Positions 6,673-12,742 of a stretch of DNA of 12,742 bases are shown piece by piece. This DNA comes from Campylobacteraceae bacterium (lineage in GTDB: Bacteria > Campylobacterota > Campylobacteria > Campylobacterales > Campylobacteraceae): contig JAIRQK010000181.1 in the NCBI GenBank assembly GCA_031256525.1, forward strand, positions 1-12,742. Reading direction: 5' to 3'. The notes beneath the pieces are model-generated. The model had not been told where the DNA came from. It worked only from the letters and a program-made list of their open reading frames with translations, and made no database searches. The number at the start of each line of letters is the position of its first letter. Within the stretch, counting starts at the first letter, position 1. The position numbers and the translations under genes are program-made.

Positions 6673-7536
6673 TTGAAAACTTTGCATATAGCTCATTCTC
6701 CAGATGCTGATGATATTTTTATGTATTATGCTATTAAATTTGGTTGGGCAGATACAAAAAATTTAAAATTTATCAATACAGCACTCGATATTCAAACATT
6801 AAATGAAAACGCCATAAAAGGAGTTTATGATGCAACTGCGATAAGTTTTGCACTATATCCGTTTATAAAAGATGATTATGCACTTTTAAGAACAGCGGTT
6901 AGTTTTGGTAAAGGCTATGGTCCAAAATTGATTAAAAAAAATGGTGCAAAACTTAAAAGAAATTTCAAAGTTGCCTTAAGCGGAGAACATACGACAAACG
7001 CACTTTTATTTAAGATAGCCTATCCAGAGGCAAGAGTAATTTATAAAAATTTTTTGGAGATAGAGGGTTCCGTTTTAAGCGGTGAAGTTGATGCTGGAGT
7101 TTTGATACATGAGAGTATTTTAGAGTTTAATAGTTTATTAGAGGTTGAAAGGGAAATTTGGGAAATTTGGACATCTCTAACAAAAGAAGATTTACCTCTT
7201 CCACTTGGAGGAATGGCAATAAGAAGAAGTTTGCCACTTACTCGTGCAATTAATTGCGAAGAAGTTTTAATAGATGCTGTTAAAATCGCAGTAAAACAGA
7301 AAAAGCAACTCTCAAAAATGTTAATGGAGAGAGATTTAATCCGTGTTGATGCTGAAAAATTGGATATTTACTTAGAACTCTATGCAAATGAGACATCAAT
7401 TACGATGAGTGAGATACAGCTTCACGCTGTTGATAAACTCTTTGAGCTTGGGTACAATTATGGCTTTTATGGCGACAAAATTTGTGCAAAAGAACTGCTC
7501 ATACCAAACGAATACAAAGAGATAAGATACTCATAA
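6673..7536 (+). CDS. mqnD: 1,4-dihydroxy-6-naphthoate synthase, menaquinone futalosine pathway
   Basis: MqnD converts cyclic dehypoxanthine futalosine to 1,4-dihydroxy-6-naphthoate, the last ring-forming step of the futalosine route to menaquinone, the respiratory quinone of this phylum. The fold is that of periplasmic binding proteins but without a signal peptide, so it acts in the cytosol. Diagnostic features are His-Ser-Pro-Asp-Ala-Asp-Asp (8-14), Gly-Glu-His-Thr-Thr-Asn-Ala before the mid domain, Ile-His-Glu with the conserved histidine, and Pro-Leu-Pro-Leu-Gly-Gly-Met. I chose TTG at 6673 (287 residues) because AAGGTGG (6662-6668) sits at good spacing and homologs begin with this 'KTLHIAHSPDAD' segment. 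The longer frame from 6613 adds 20 hydrophobic residues over the promoter. The stop overlaps the murB start as TAATG, so the two are translationally coupled. Confidence 0.92.
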   Translation: MKTLHIAHSPDADDIFMYYAIKFGWADTKNLKFINTALDIQTLNENAIKGVYDATAISFALYPFIKDDYALLRTAVSFGKGYGPKLIKKNGAKLKRNFKVALSGEHTTNALLFKIAYPEARVIYKNFLEIEGSVLSGEVDAGVLIHESILEFNSLLEVEREIWEIWTSLTKEDLPLPLGGMAIRRSLPLTRAINCEEVLIDAVKIAVKQKKQLSKMLMERDLIRVDAEKLDIYLELYANETSITMSEIQLHAVDKLFELGYNYGFYGDKICAKELLIPNEYKEIRYS

Positions 7537-8330
7537 TGAAGATAAATTTTTCAAAATATTCAAGTATTAAAATAGGTCCAACCGCAGATGTTTTGGTTAT
7601 TGATGAGTCTGTGAAAATTGATGAAAATGTTTTTATCGTTGGTGGTGCGAACAATCTTTTAATTTCAAACAACCCACCGCCACTTGCGATGCTTGATAAA
7701 AAATATGATTTTATCTACATAGAAAACAACTCTCTTCATATAGGAGCAGCAACAGCAAGTGGAAAAATACTCTCATTTGCCAAAAAACATAACATAAATG
7801 GTTTTGAAATATTGCAAAAACTTCCCGGTCAGCTTGGTGGAATGCTTAAGATGAATGCTGGTCTTAAAGGCTTTAGTATATCGGATAATGTTTTGTTTGT
7901 TAAAACTTTTGATAGGGTTTTGACAAAAGAGGAGTGTGGGTTTGGATATAGAACTTCGCATATAAATTCGTTAATTTATGAGGCTATATTTGAGATAAAA
8001 GAGGGGTTTGATACTGTACTATTTGATAGTTTTAAAAAAGCAAGGACAAATCAGCCAAACCTCCCAAGTGCTGGAAGTTGTTTTAAAAATCCAGAAGATG
8101 ATTTTGCTGGGAGACTGCTTGAAGAGTGTGGATATAAGGGAAAATGTTTAAATGGAGTCTCTTTTAGTGATGTTCACGCGAATTTTTTAGTTAATTATGG
8201 TGGTGGAACTTTTGAAGATGCGCTGACTTTAATTAAAGAGGCAAAAAACGATGTTTATAAAAAGTTTGGCGTAAACTTAGAGCTTGAGATACAGATAGTT
8301 GATAAAAGTGTAACTAGTAAAAAGATATAA
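7536..8330 (+). CDS. murB: UDP-N-acetylenolpyruvoylglucosamine reductase
   Basis: MurB uses NADPH and FAD to reduce UDP-GlcNAc-enolpyruvate to UDP-N-acetylmuramate, an early cytosolic step of peptidoglycan synthesis. The 264-residue product is short for MurB but normal for Campylobacter. Motifs are Ser-Ser-Ile-Lys-Ile-Gly (9-14), the FAD-binding Val-Gly-Gly-Ala-Asn-Asn-Leu-Leu (35-42), Leu-Pro-Gly-Gln-Leu-Gly-Gly (96-102), Gly-Tyr-Arg-Thr-Ser (137-141) with substrate-binding Arg139, Gly-Ser-Cys-Phe-Lys-Asn-Pro (180-186) with catalytic Ser181, and His-Ala-Asn-Phe-Leu-Val-Asn (214-220). The C-terminal Leu-Glu-Leu-Glu supplies the acidic residue (probably Glu251). Compared with typical MurB, the FAD loop reads LPGQLGG instead of IPGTVGG. 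The ATG at 7536 overlaps the mqnD stop by one base; upstream in-frame starts lie inside mqnD and are unlikely. Confidence 0.95.
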   Translation: MKINFSKYSSIKIGPTADVLVIDESVKIDENVFIVGGANNLLISNNPPPLAMLDKKYDFIYIENNSLHIGAATASGKILSFAKKHNINGFEILQKLPGQLGGMLKMNAGLKGFSISDNVLFVKTFDRVLTKEECGFGYRTSHINSLIYEAIFEIKEGFDTVLFDSFKKARTNQPNLPSAGSCFKNPEDDFAGRLLEECGYKGKCLNGVSFSDVHANFLVNYGGGTFEDALTLIKEAKNDVYKKFGVNLELEIQIVDKSVTSKKI

Positions 8331-8378
8331 ATTTTGATTTAAGAAAATTGTGAAAGAGTTGTATAGAAGAGGCATAAA

Positions 8379-9074
8379 GTGATAAAAAAAGAGGTAAAAC
8401 AGAGATTTTCCGCTATATTTTTTGCAAGTTTTATTTTCTGGGTAGTTTATCATGCATTATTATTGTCCAAATATGGTGGTGATTTTGTTTTAAAATTAAT
8501 AGGTAGTTTTTGGTCCGCAGTTATCGGTGGTAGCATTACTTCTTTTATTGCTCTTATAGTTGCTTATGCTTTAATAATTGAGATGGGCGAAATTTTTTCT
8601 TCTATTATAGCTCTTATAATCATAGCGTTAATCTGTTCCTTATCGTGCTTGCATTGGATTGACCATAAAAACGGACTTTTTTATTTTATTAGTATCACAA
8701 TCACTATAGTTGCTATTATTTTTATATATGCGATAGAATATTTATGTAGAAAATTTACAAATGTTAGTGAAGAAAATACAAATGGAGTGCTGAAAAAATG
8801 GCATTCTGTATTTACTTCATGTTTTATTTATTGTTTATTTTTTATGGTTTTATATACGAAAAAAGGGATTGGACTTATATTTGTTCCCATTGTGAGCGTT
8901 GTGGTTAGCGTGTTTATTTCTGCTATTGTCTTCTTTCTGTTTTATCAGATTTTAAAAATATTAAATCTCGATAAAGAAGAGACCAAATCAAAAATTGTCC
9001 TTGCAGTTTTAATTTTAATAGCACTGTTTTTTTGTATTTTGCTCTCAATATTAATTTTATATATTAAATCCTAA
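8379..9074 (+). CDS. Unidentified seven-helix membrane protein
   Basis: I do not recognise this 231-residue protein. It has seven predicted membrane helices (about 11-29, 41-66, 71-93, 98-121, 142-160, 166-191 and 204-228), a basic N-terminus, and two short charged loops (about 122-141 and 194-205). A Gly-Gly-Ser segment lies in helix 2 (50-52), and several cysteines (86, 90, 123, 148, 152, 219) are scattered in or near helices. No catalytic or transport motif stands out. The start is GTG at 8379 with AGAGG (8368-8372) six bases upstream. A TATAAA at 8326-8331, overlapping the murB stop, could be its promoter, or it may be read from murB 48 bases upstream. It is convergent with tsaD. Codon use and Ile/Phe-rich composition look more extreme than in its neighbours, which may reflect membrane content or recent acquisition. 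Confidence 0.7.
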   Translation: MIKKEVKQRFSAIFFASFIFWVVYHALLLSKYGGDFVLKLIGSFWSAVIGGSITSFIALIVAYALIIEMGEIFSSIIALIIIALICSLSCLHWIDHKNGLFYFISITITIVAIIFIYAIEYLCRKFTNVSEENTNGVLKKWHSVFTSCFIYCLFFMVLYTKKGIGLIFVPIVSVVVSVFISAIVFFLFYQILKILNLDKEETKSKIVLAVLILIALFFCILLSILILYIKS

Positions 9075-9105
9075 TGTGTTATCTCTCACAAAAACAAATA
9101 GTAGT

Positions 9106-10104
9106 TTAAAATACCCGCACTTTGCTTATTTTTGGATTTATAACAATTTTATCTATATCAACAAATCTATTTAGCTCATAAGCTTTTATACCAGCTCTTC
9201 CTATCATTGCGGCATTATCGCTACAAAATTCAAGTGGTGCAAATAAGAGATTTATATTGAACTTTTTGCAAAGAGTGTTAAGTTTATTTCTCAAATACAA
9301 ATTTGCACTAGCTCCACCAACAACTGCAAAATTTTCAAAATGGTGCTTTTCAAAAACTTTTTTTAATTTGCTAATGATGTGCATCGATGCAGTTTTTTGA
9401 AAAGATGCACAAATATCGCATTTGTCTTGCTCTGTTATATTTTTAAAAGACTCTATACAAAGTCTTACTTGATTTTTAAGTCCAGAATAGCTAAATGCAA
9501 TTTCATTTGAACCTTGAAGAGGGGTTGTAAAATTAAACCTATTTTCATTGCCATTTTTTGCATATTTTTCAACTATTGGACCGCCGGGATAGCCAAGATT
9601 TAGCATTTTTGCTAATTTATCAAAACTCTCTCCAAAACTATCATCTTTTGTATTTCCAAGAAGATTTATGGTTTCATAATTTTTTACATATAAAATCTGC
9701 GTATGTCCGCCAGAAACCAACAAAACGCTAAGTGGAAACTCCTCATCTTTTTCTATAAAAAGCGAATAAATATGACCTTTTAAATGGTTAATTGGAATAA
9801 GAGGAATATTAAGCGATAAACAAAGAGCTTTTGCCATCATAACGCCTTCAATTAGTGTAACTGAAAGTCCGGGCTCATTTGTAACAGCAACAGCTTTTAC
9901 ATCTTGCAGATACTCTTTTATCTCTTCTAAAATTTTTGGAAGAGCAGTTGCGTGAAGTCTTGCGGCAAGTTCAGGCACAACACCACCATACGCACTATGT
10001 TCTAATTCTTGAGATATTTTTTTATGAAAAATAAGTTTTTTATCAGCAATACTTGTAAGAGCAATAGAGCTATCATCACAACTACTTTCAATACTTAAAA
10101 TCAT
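9106..10104 (-). CDS. tsaD: tRNA N6-adenosine threonylcarbamoyltransferase TsaD
   Basis: TsaD transfers threonylcarbamoyl from TC-AMP to A37 of ANN-decoding tRNAs (t6A), working in the cytosol with TsaB and TsaE, which are not in this window. The 332-residue product is complete. It shows the ASKHA start Ile-Glu-Ser-Ser-Cys-Asp-Asp (5-11), the family signature Val-Val-Pro-Glu-Leu-Ala-Ala-Arg-x-His (42-51), the metal-binding Asn-His-Leu-Lys-Gly-His (His107 and His111), Ser-Gly-Gly-His-Thr (about 130-134), Phe-Ser-Tyr-Ser-Gly-Leu-Lys and, near the end, Cys-Ser-Asp-Asn-Ala-Ala-Met-Ile-Gly with the third metal ligand Asp. Its ATG overlaps the stop of the antiporter gene as ATGA, with only a weak ribosome site (AAGAGA), so translation probably depends on the upstream gene. 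It lies convergent to the unidentified membrane gene with a 31-base gap. Confidence 0.96.
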   Translation of the reverse strand: MILSIESSCDDSSIALTSIADKKLIFHKKISQELEHSAYGGVVPELAARLHATALPKILEEIKEYLQDVKAVAVTNEPGLSVTLIEGVMMAKALCLSLNIPLIPINHLKGHIYSLFIEKDEEFPLSVLLVSGGHTQILYVKNYETINLLGNTKDDSFGESFDKLAKMLNLGYPGGPIVEKYAKNGNENRFNFTTPLQGSNEIAFSYSGLKNQVRLCIESFKNITEQDKCDICASFQKTASMHIISKLKKVFEKHHFENFAVVGGASANLYLRNKLNTLCKKFNINLLFAPLEFCSDNAAMIGRAGIKAYELNRFVDIDKIVINPKISKVRVF

Positions 10105-11264
10105 TTTTTACATATCTCTTTTTGAAAAAATTTATGAAAAATTTTTATCAATATCATAAAAACAACCGCATTTATCATACTTGCGAGTATGAAAGAGTAG
10201 TACTCTCCATTGCTGATTAAATTGCCACTATGAGCAACTGTTGCGATTGCTACTAAAAATGTTAAAGGCATAGAGGTACTAAGGGAAAATAGAATGGTAT
10301 TTTTAACCTTTAGATATTTAGCAAAAGAGACAAAAGAGCTTAAAAACCTCACTATAAATATCATAAAGCATATAAATAAGGCATTTGTTAATATCTCTTT
10401 ATCAAAAAATGTATCAACTGGTATGGTTGAGCCTACATATATAAAGAATATCGGAATTAAAAAGCCAAAACCAAAGGAAGAGAGTTTTTCTGGAAGTTCC
10501 GTTTTGTGTCTAAAAAATGTCCTTATAAAAAGTCCAGCCAAAAATGCACCCAAAACCTTGTCAATGCTTAGTATCATCATAACGCCAACAAAAGCAAACA
10601 TTAGTGCCATTGAGAGTCTAATATCTGTATCTTTATTGTCATGAAGTGGCATTAGAAATATTTTAAGCTCTGGAAACCACCAAAATAGTACTTTTAAAAT
10701 TTTAAAAAGAGAGACAAAAGCTACTAAAAACATAACAAGAGCAGCCATATGTATAAAAAATGTGGTGTCAAATCCACTATTTAAACTTCCACTTAAAATC
10801 GCAATAGCGATAATACTTAAAAGTTCGCCAACTATTCCGATGTTTAACGCCAAGTTAAGCCATAGCTCATTTTTGCCATACTCTTTTACTAAAGCCATTA
10901 AAACGCCAATAGAAAAAATCGGAAAAGTTATTACATAGACTATGCCAAGCTCAAAGTATAGACAGGAAAATATAGAGAGTAGATAAATTAATACGAAATA
11001 GATGACCGTTCGTCTTAGAAGAGGCTCTTTTTTTGTCTGAAACTCTTTTAAATTAACTTCCATTCCAGCTAAAAACATTAGATACAAAAAACCGATATGT
11101 GCAACTATTTCAAAGGCTTTTATATCTCCTAAAATACCAATATATGCACCAAAAACGCCCAAAAGCATCTCTACAACAATAATTGGAATTCTTGTCAATG
11201 TGGAGATAAATGGAGCAAAAACAATTAGTGCTGCTATAAATGTTACGACTATTCCGATTTCCAA
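10101..11264 (-). CDS. CPA2-type cation:proton antiporter (KefB/NapA-like)
   Basis: The 387-residue polytopic membrane protein has about eleven to thirteen predicted helices and no cytoplasmic RCK/TrkA domain, so it is an antiporter core only. Family features are [11 protein letters not shown] (59-69), like the CPA2 'LLFxAGLE' segment, Leu-Gly-Ala-Phe-Leu-Ala-Gly-Leu-Phe (238-246), and an Arg in a late helix (Arg306). In the helix where NapA carries an Asp pair this protein has Gly-Glu (146-147), so Glu147 may be the ion-coupling acid. It likely exchanges Na+ or K+ for H+ across the inner membrane for pH and ion balance; direction and ion are not readable. The start is TTG at 11264, with AAGAGA five bases upstream on the minus strand and no better in-frame ATG at the N-terminus. 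It overlaps tsaD by ATGA. Confidence 0.82.
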   Translation of the reverse strand: MEIGIVVTFIAALIVFAPFISTLTRIPIIVVEMLLGVFGAYIGILGDIKAFEIVAHIGFLYLMFLAGMEVNLKEFQTKKEPLLRRTVIYFVLIYLLSIFSCLYFELGIVYVITFPIFSIGVLMALVKEYGKNELWLNLALNIGIVGELLSIIAIAILSGSLNSGFDTTFFIHMAALVMFLVAFVSLFKILKVLFWWFPELKIFLMPLHDNKDTDIRLSMALMFAFVGVMMILSIDKVLGAFLAGLFIRTFFRHKTELPEKLSSFGFGFLIPIFFIYVGSTIPVDTFFDKEILTNALFICFMIFIVRFLSSFVSFAKYLKVKNTILFSLSTSMPLTFLVAIATVAHSGNLISNGEYYSFILASMINAVVFMILIKIFHKFFQKEICKK

Positions 11265-11285
11265 AGCATTCTCTTTGTGATGTTT

Positions 11286-11316
11286 TAAAAAAACAAAGAG
11301 GGAGAAGTCTCCCTCT
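11286..11316 (-). terminator. Intrinsic terminator of the DsbC-like gene
   Basis: AGAGGGAG (11297-11304) and CTCCCTCT (11309-11316) form an eight-pair GC-containing stem with a four-base loop. Read on the minus strand, it starts five bases past the DsbC-like stop and is followed by TTGTTTTTTT. This is the only textbook Rho-independent terminator in the window and separates the DsbC-like gene from the antiporter gene. Confidence 0.85.
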
Positions 11317-11321
11317 AAAAG

Positions 11322-12065
11322 TTATCTCGTTCCCTCATGAATATATGGAACGCCTCTTATTAATCCTGAACTAAATATTGTACGCGTTGTTGTTTCAACA
11401 ACTGTGGTATTTGCACGCATTTGCTCATCGGTTAGAGAGATGTCTCTGTAGTATTTTTTGAAAACCGCTACGATTTTATCTCTATCAGTTGGTTTTAATT
11501 TTTTTGTCTCATCTAATATGAGTTTTGCTTTTACAAACGCTTTTTGATCATGTACAGAAGCAAATACAACTCTCACATTTGTCTCTTCTAAATGTTTTTC
11601 AAGATTGTTTAGCTCATTTCTACAATATGGACAATCAGGGTCAGTTACTATTGTTAAAAGTTTGTTTGTTTTGATTTTTGCGTCGATATTTACAAAACCA
11701 TCTTTTGGAAGAGTTTTAAGCATCTCATCAATTTTTCCACTTTTAAAACCCTTGTTTTTCTCTTCAATTTCAGCAACTTTTCTTACCATCATATCGCTAT
11801 CTTTTTGGCTTGAAAATTGATAAAATTGACCAATTGCCCAGACAGATTTGCCATCAGTTGAAGCAAATATAGGAATAATTTCCGAACCAACATCAATAGT
11901 GGCAATAGCCATACCAGAAACACTCTCAAAATTGTTAACACTTAAAACTTTTGTGTCAATCCCAGACATCTCTTTTATTGTATTTTGAATATTTTCATTT
12001 ACGCTTTGTGCAAAAATGTTTACCCCAAATCCTAAAAGAAGAGTACTAACTAAAATTTTTTTCAT
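11322..12065 (-). CDS. Periplasmic DsbC-like thiol:disulfide protein
   Basis: The 247-residue product has a signal peptide (Lys-Lys, hydrophobic core, likely cleavage after Ala19 or Gln20), an N-terminal region (about 22-115) in the position of the DsbC dimerisation domain, and a thioredoxin-fold part with Asp-Pro-Asp-Cys-Pro-Tyr-Cys (active cysteines 145 and 148) and a Gly-Val-Pro cis-proline loop (238-240). A CPYC centre fits a DsbC/DsbG-type isomerase or reductase acting on exported proteins. I chose ATG at 12065, preceded by GGAG at six-base spacing, because the frame from 12101 merely adds 12 residues before a good signal peptide. Oddly, the chain ends seven residues after the cis-proline, where thioredoxin folds normally continue with a strand and a helix. 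A strong terminator follows the stop. It is divergent from tpx. Confidence 0.8.
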   Translation of the reverse strand: MKKILVSTLLLGFGVNIFAQSVNENIQNTIKEMSGIDTKVLSVNNFESVSGMAIATIDVGSEIIPIFASTDGKSVWAIGQFYQFSSQKDSDMMVRKVAEIEEKNKGFKSGKIDEMLKTLPKDGFVNIDAKIKTNKLLTIVTDPDCPYCRNELNNLEKHLEETNVRVVFASVHDQKAFVKAKLILDETKKLKPTDRDKIVAVFKKYYRDISLTDEQMRANTTVVETTTRTIFSSGLIRGVPYIHEGTR

Positions 12066-12173
12066 TGCAATCTCCATAAAAAAATTCCTTGATATTACCA
12101 AATTTTATCTTTAATATAGTTTGTTGTTTGGTTTTAAGTGCACATTGTAATTTTTTGTTTTGTAAATTTTGGT

Positions 12174-12179
12174 TATAAT
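12174..12179 (+). promoter_or_regulatory. tpx promoter, -10 box
   Basis: A perfect TATAAT lies 28 bases before the tpx ATG behind T-rich sequence (TTTTTTGTTTTG, about 12151-12162), the usual form for this phylum. It falls inside the in-frame extension that starts at 12169, supporting the later ATG. On the opposite strand, TAAAAT (12102-12107) or TAATAT (12092-12097) could serve the divergent DsbC-like gene, but neither is decisive. Confidence 0.7.
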
Positions 12180-12207
12180 TGGGGGACAAATTTTTAAGGA
12201 GAAAACC

Positions 12208-12711
12208 ATGAGCGTAACATTCAATGGAAATGTTGTAAAGTTAGCAGATAAAGAGTTAAATGTCGGAGAAGATGCACCAGAAGTTGTACTTGTTGGTGGC
12301 AATTTATCACCAGTGAAAGTTGGTGGCAAAAGTGATAAAGTTCAAATTTTAGTTGCTGTTCCTTCTCTTGACACACCAGTTTGTGCAAGTGAAGCAAGAA
12401 GATTTAATGTTGAAGCTACAAAATTGGACAATGTTAGCGTAGTAATTGTCTCTATGGACTTGCCTTTTGCAAGTGGGAGATTTTGTACGACTGAAAACAT
12501 TAATAATCTAAGTGTTGCGAGTGATTTTAGAAAAAAAGAGTTTTCTAAAAAATATGGCATTTTAATTGGAGATGGGGTATTGGAAGGTTTATGTGCAAGA
12601 GCCATATTTGTTGTGGGCAAAGATGGAAAAGTGGTCTATAAAGAGATTGTTTCTGAAGTTACAAAAGAGCCTGATTATCAAAAAGCGATAGAGGCAGTAA
12701 AAAGTATCTAA
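12208..12711 (+). CDS. tpx: Thiol peroxidase Tpx (atypical 2-Cys peroxiredoxin)
   Basis: Tpx reduces H2O2 and organic hydroperoxides with electrons from thioredoxin. The 167-residue product matches the family length and shows the peroxidatic motif Ser-Leu-Asp-Thr-Pro-Val-Cys (53-59, peroxidatic Cys59) and the resolving Cys93 in Gly-Arg-Phe-Cys, the two positions found in E. coli Tpx with an offset of two, plus the Arg131-Ala-Ile-Phe strand. A third cysteine (129) just before Arg131 is not part of the known mechanism. No signal peptide is present, so it acts in the cytosol or is exported by an unseen route. ATG at 12208 has AAGGAG six bases upstream and a TATAAT box further up. It is a single-gene unit as far as the window shows; the 31 bases after it contain nothing recognisable. 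Confidence 0.97.
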   Translation: MSVTFNGNVVKLADKELNVGEDAPEVVLVGGNLSPVKVGGKSDKVQILVAVPSLDTPVCASEARRFNVEATKLDNVSVVIVSMDLPFASGRFCTTENINNLSVASDFRKKEFSKKYGILIGDGVLEGLCARAIFVVGKDGKVVYKEIVSEVTKEPDYQKAIEAVKSI

Positions 12712-12742
12712 ATCTTAAATAAATTGTTTATGTGCAGAGAGA

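Noticed and set aside
7482..7535. Upstream extension of murB overlapping the end of mqnD
   Set aside because: The extra 18 residues are basic and unlike MurB, while ATG at 7536 gives the normal N-terminus and a TAATG coupling.
12342..12620. 92-codon minus-strand open frame inside tpx
   Set aside because: It is antisense to a certain gene with intact catalytic motifs, and shows no independent support.
1..12742. Defence system, CRISPR array, prophage or toxin-antitoxin locus
   Set aside because: I looked for spaced direct repeats, nuclease, helicase or methylase motifs, integrases and paired small genes, and found none. The accessory part holds only a lipoprotein, a small membrane protein and an exporter.

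Overview
The window is AT-rich chromosomal DNA from a Campylobacterota member, most likely a Campylobacter or close relative. The evidence is the recA-eno-ftsB-AMIN gene order (the arrangement I recall from C. jejuni), a menaquinone gene of the futalosine pathway (mqnD), a short MurB, and promoters with a clear TATAAT-like -10 box behind T-rich DNA instead of a -35 box. I cannot name the species. I see no CRISPR array, tRNA, rRNA, transposase or phage gene.

Layout. Bases 1-2474 (plus strand) look accessory. They hold a small lipoprotein, an 80-residue two-helix membrane protein resembling DUF4405, and a MATE-type exporter, separated by long AT-rich gaps and bounded by hairpins. From 2475 to 5925 (minus strand) lies the conserved cluster recA > eno > ftsB-like > AMIN-domain exported protein. 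It is read from a good promoter just upstream of recA, with gaps of 2 and 15 bases and one ATGA overlap. A bacteriohemerythrin gene (6067-6525, minus) sits upstream of recA. It diverges from a plus-strand pair, mqnD and murB, whose stop and start overlap as TAATG. A seven-helix membrane protein of unknown function follows (8379-9074). Minus-strand genes then return: a CPA2-type antiporter overlapping tsaD by ATGA, and upstream of these, behind a strong intrinsic terminator, a periplasmic DsbC-like thioredoxin-fold protein. The window ends with the thiol peroxidase gene tpx, divergent from the DsbC-like gene.

How they fit together. Most genes are housekeeping: recombination (RecA), glycolysis or gluconeogenesis (enolase), division (FtsB-like), menaquinone (MqnD), peptidoglycan precursor synthesis (MurB) and tRNA t6A modification (TsaD). 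Bacteriohemerythrin, Tpx and the DsbC-like protein suit the oxygen and redox handling of a microaerophile.

I found no convincing undescribed multi-gene system. The items most worth checking are the DsbC-like protein that ends just after its cis-proline, the unidentified seven-helix protein, the isolated heme-domain-like miniprotein beside the MATE gene, a short relic-like reading frame at 808-852, and a strong hairpin between the hemerythrin gene and the recA promoter.
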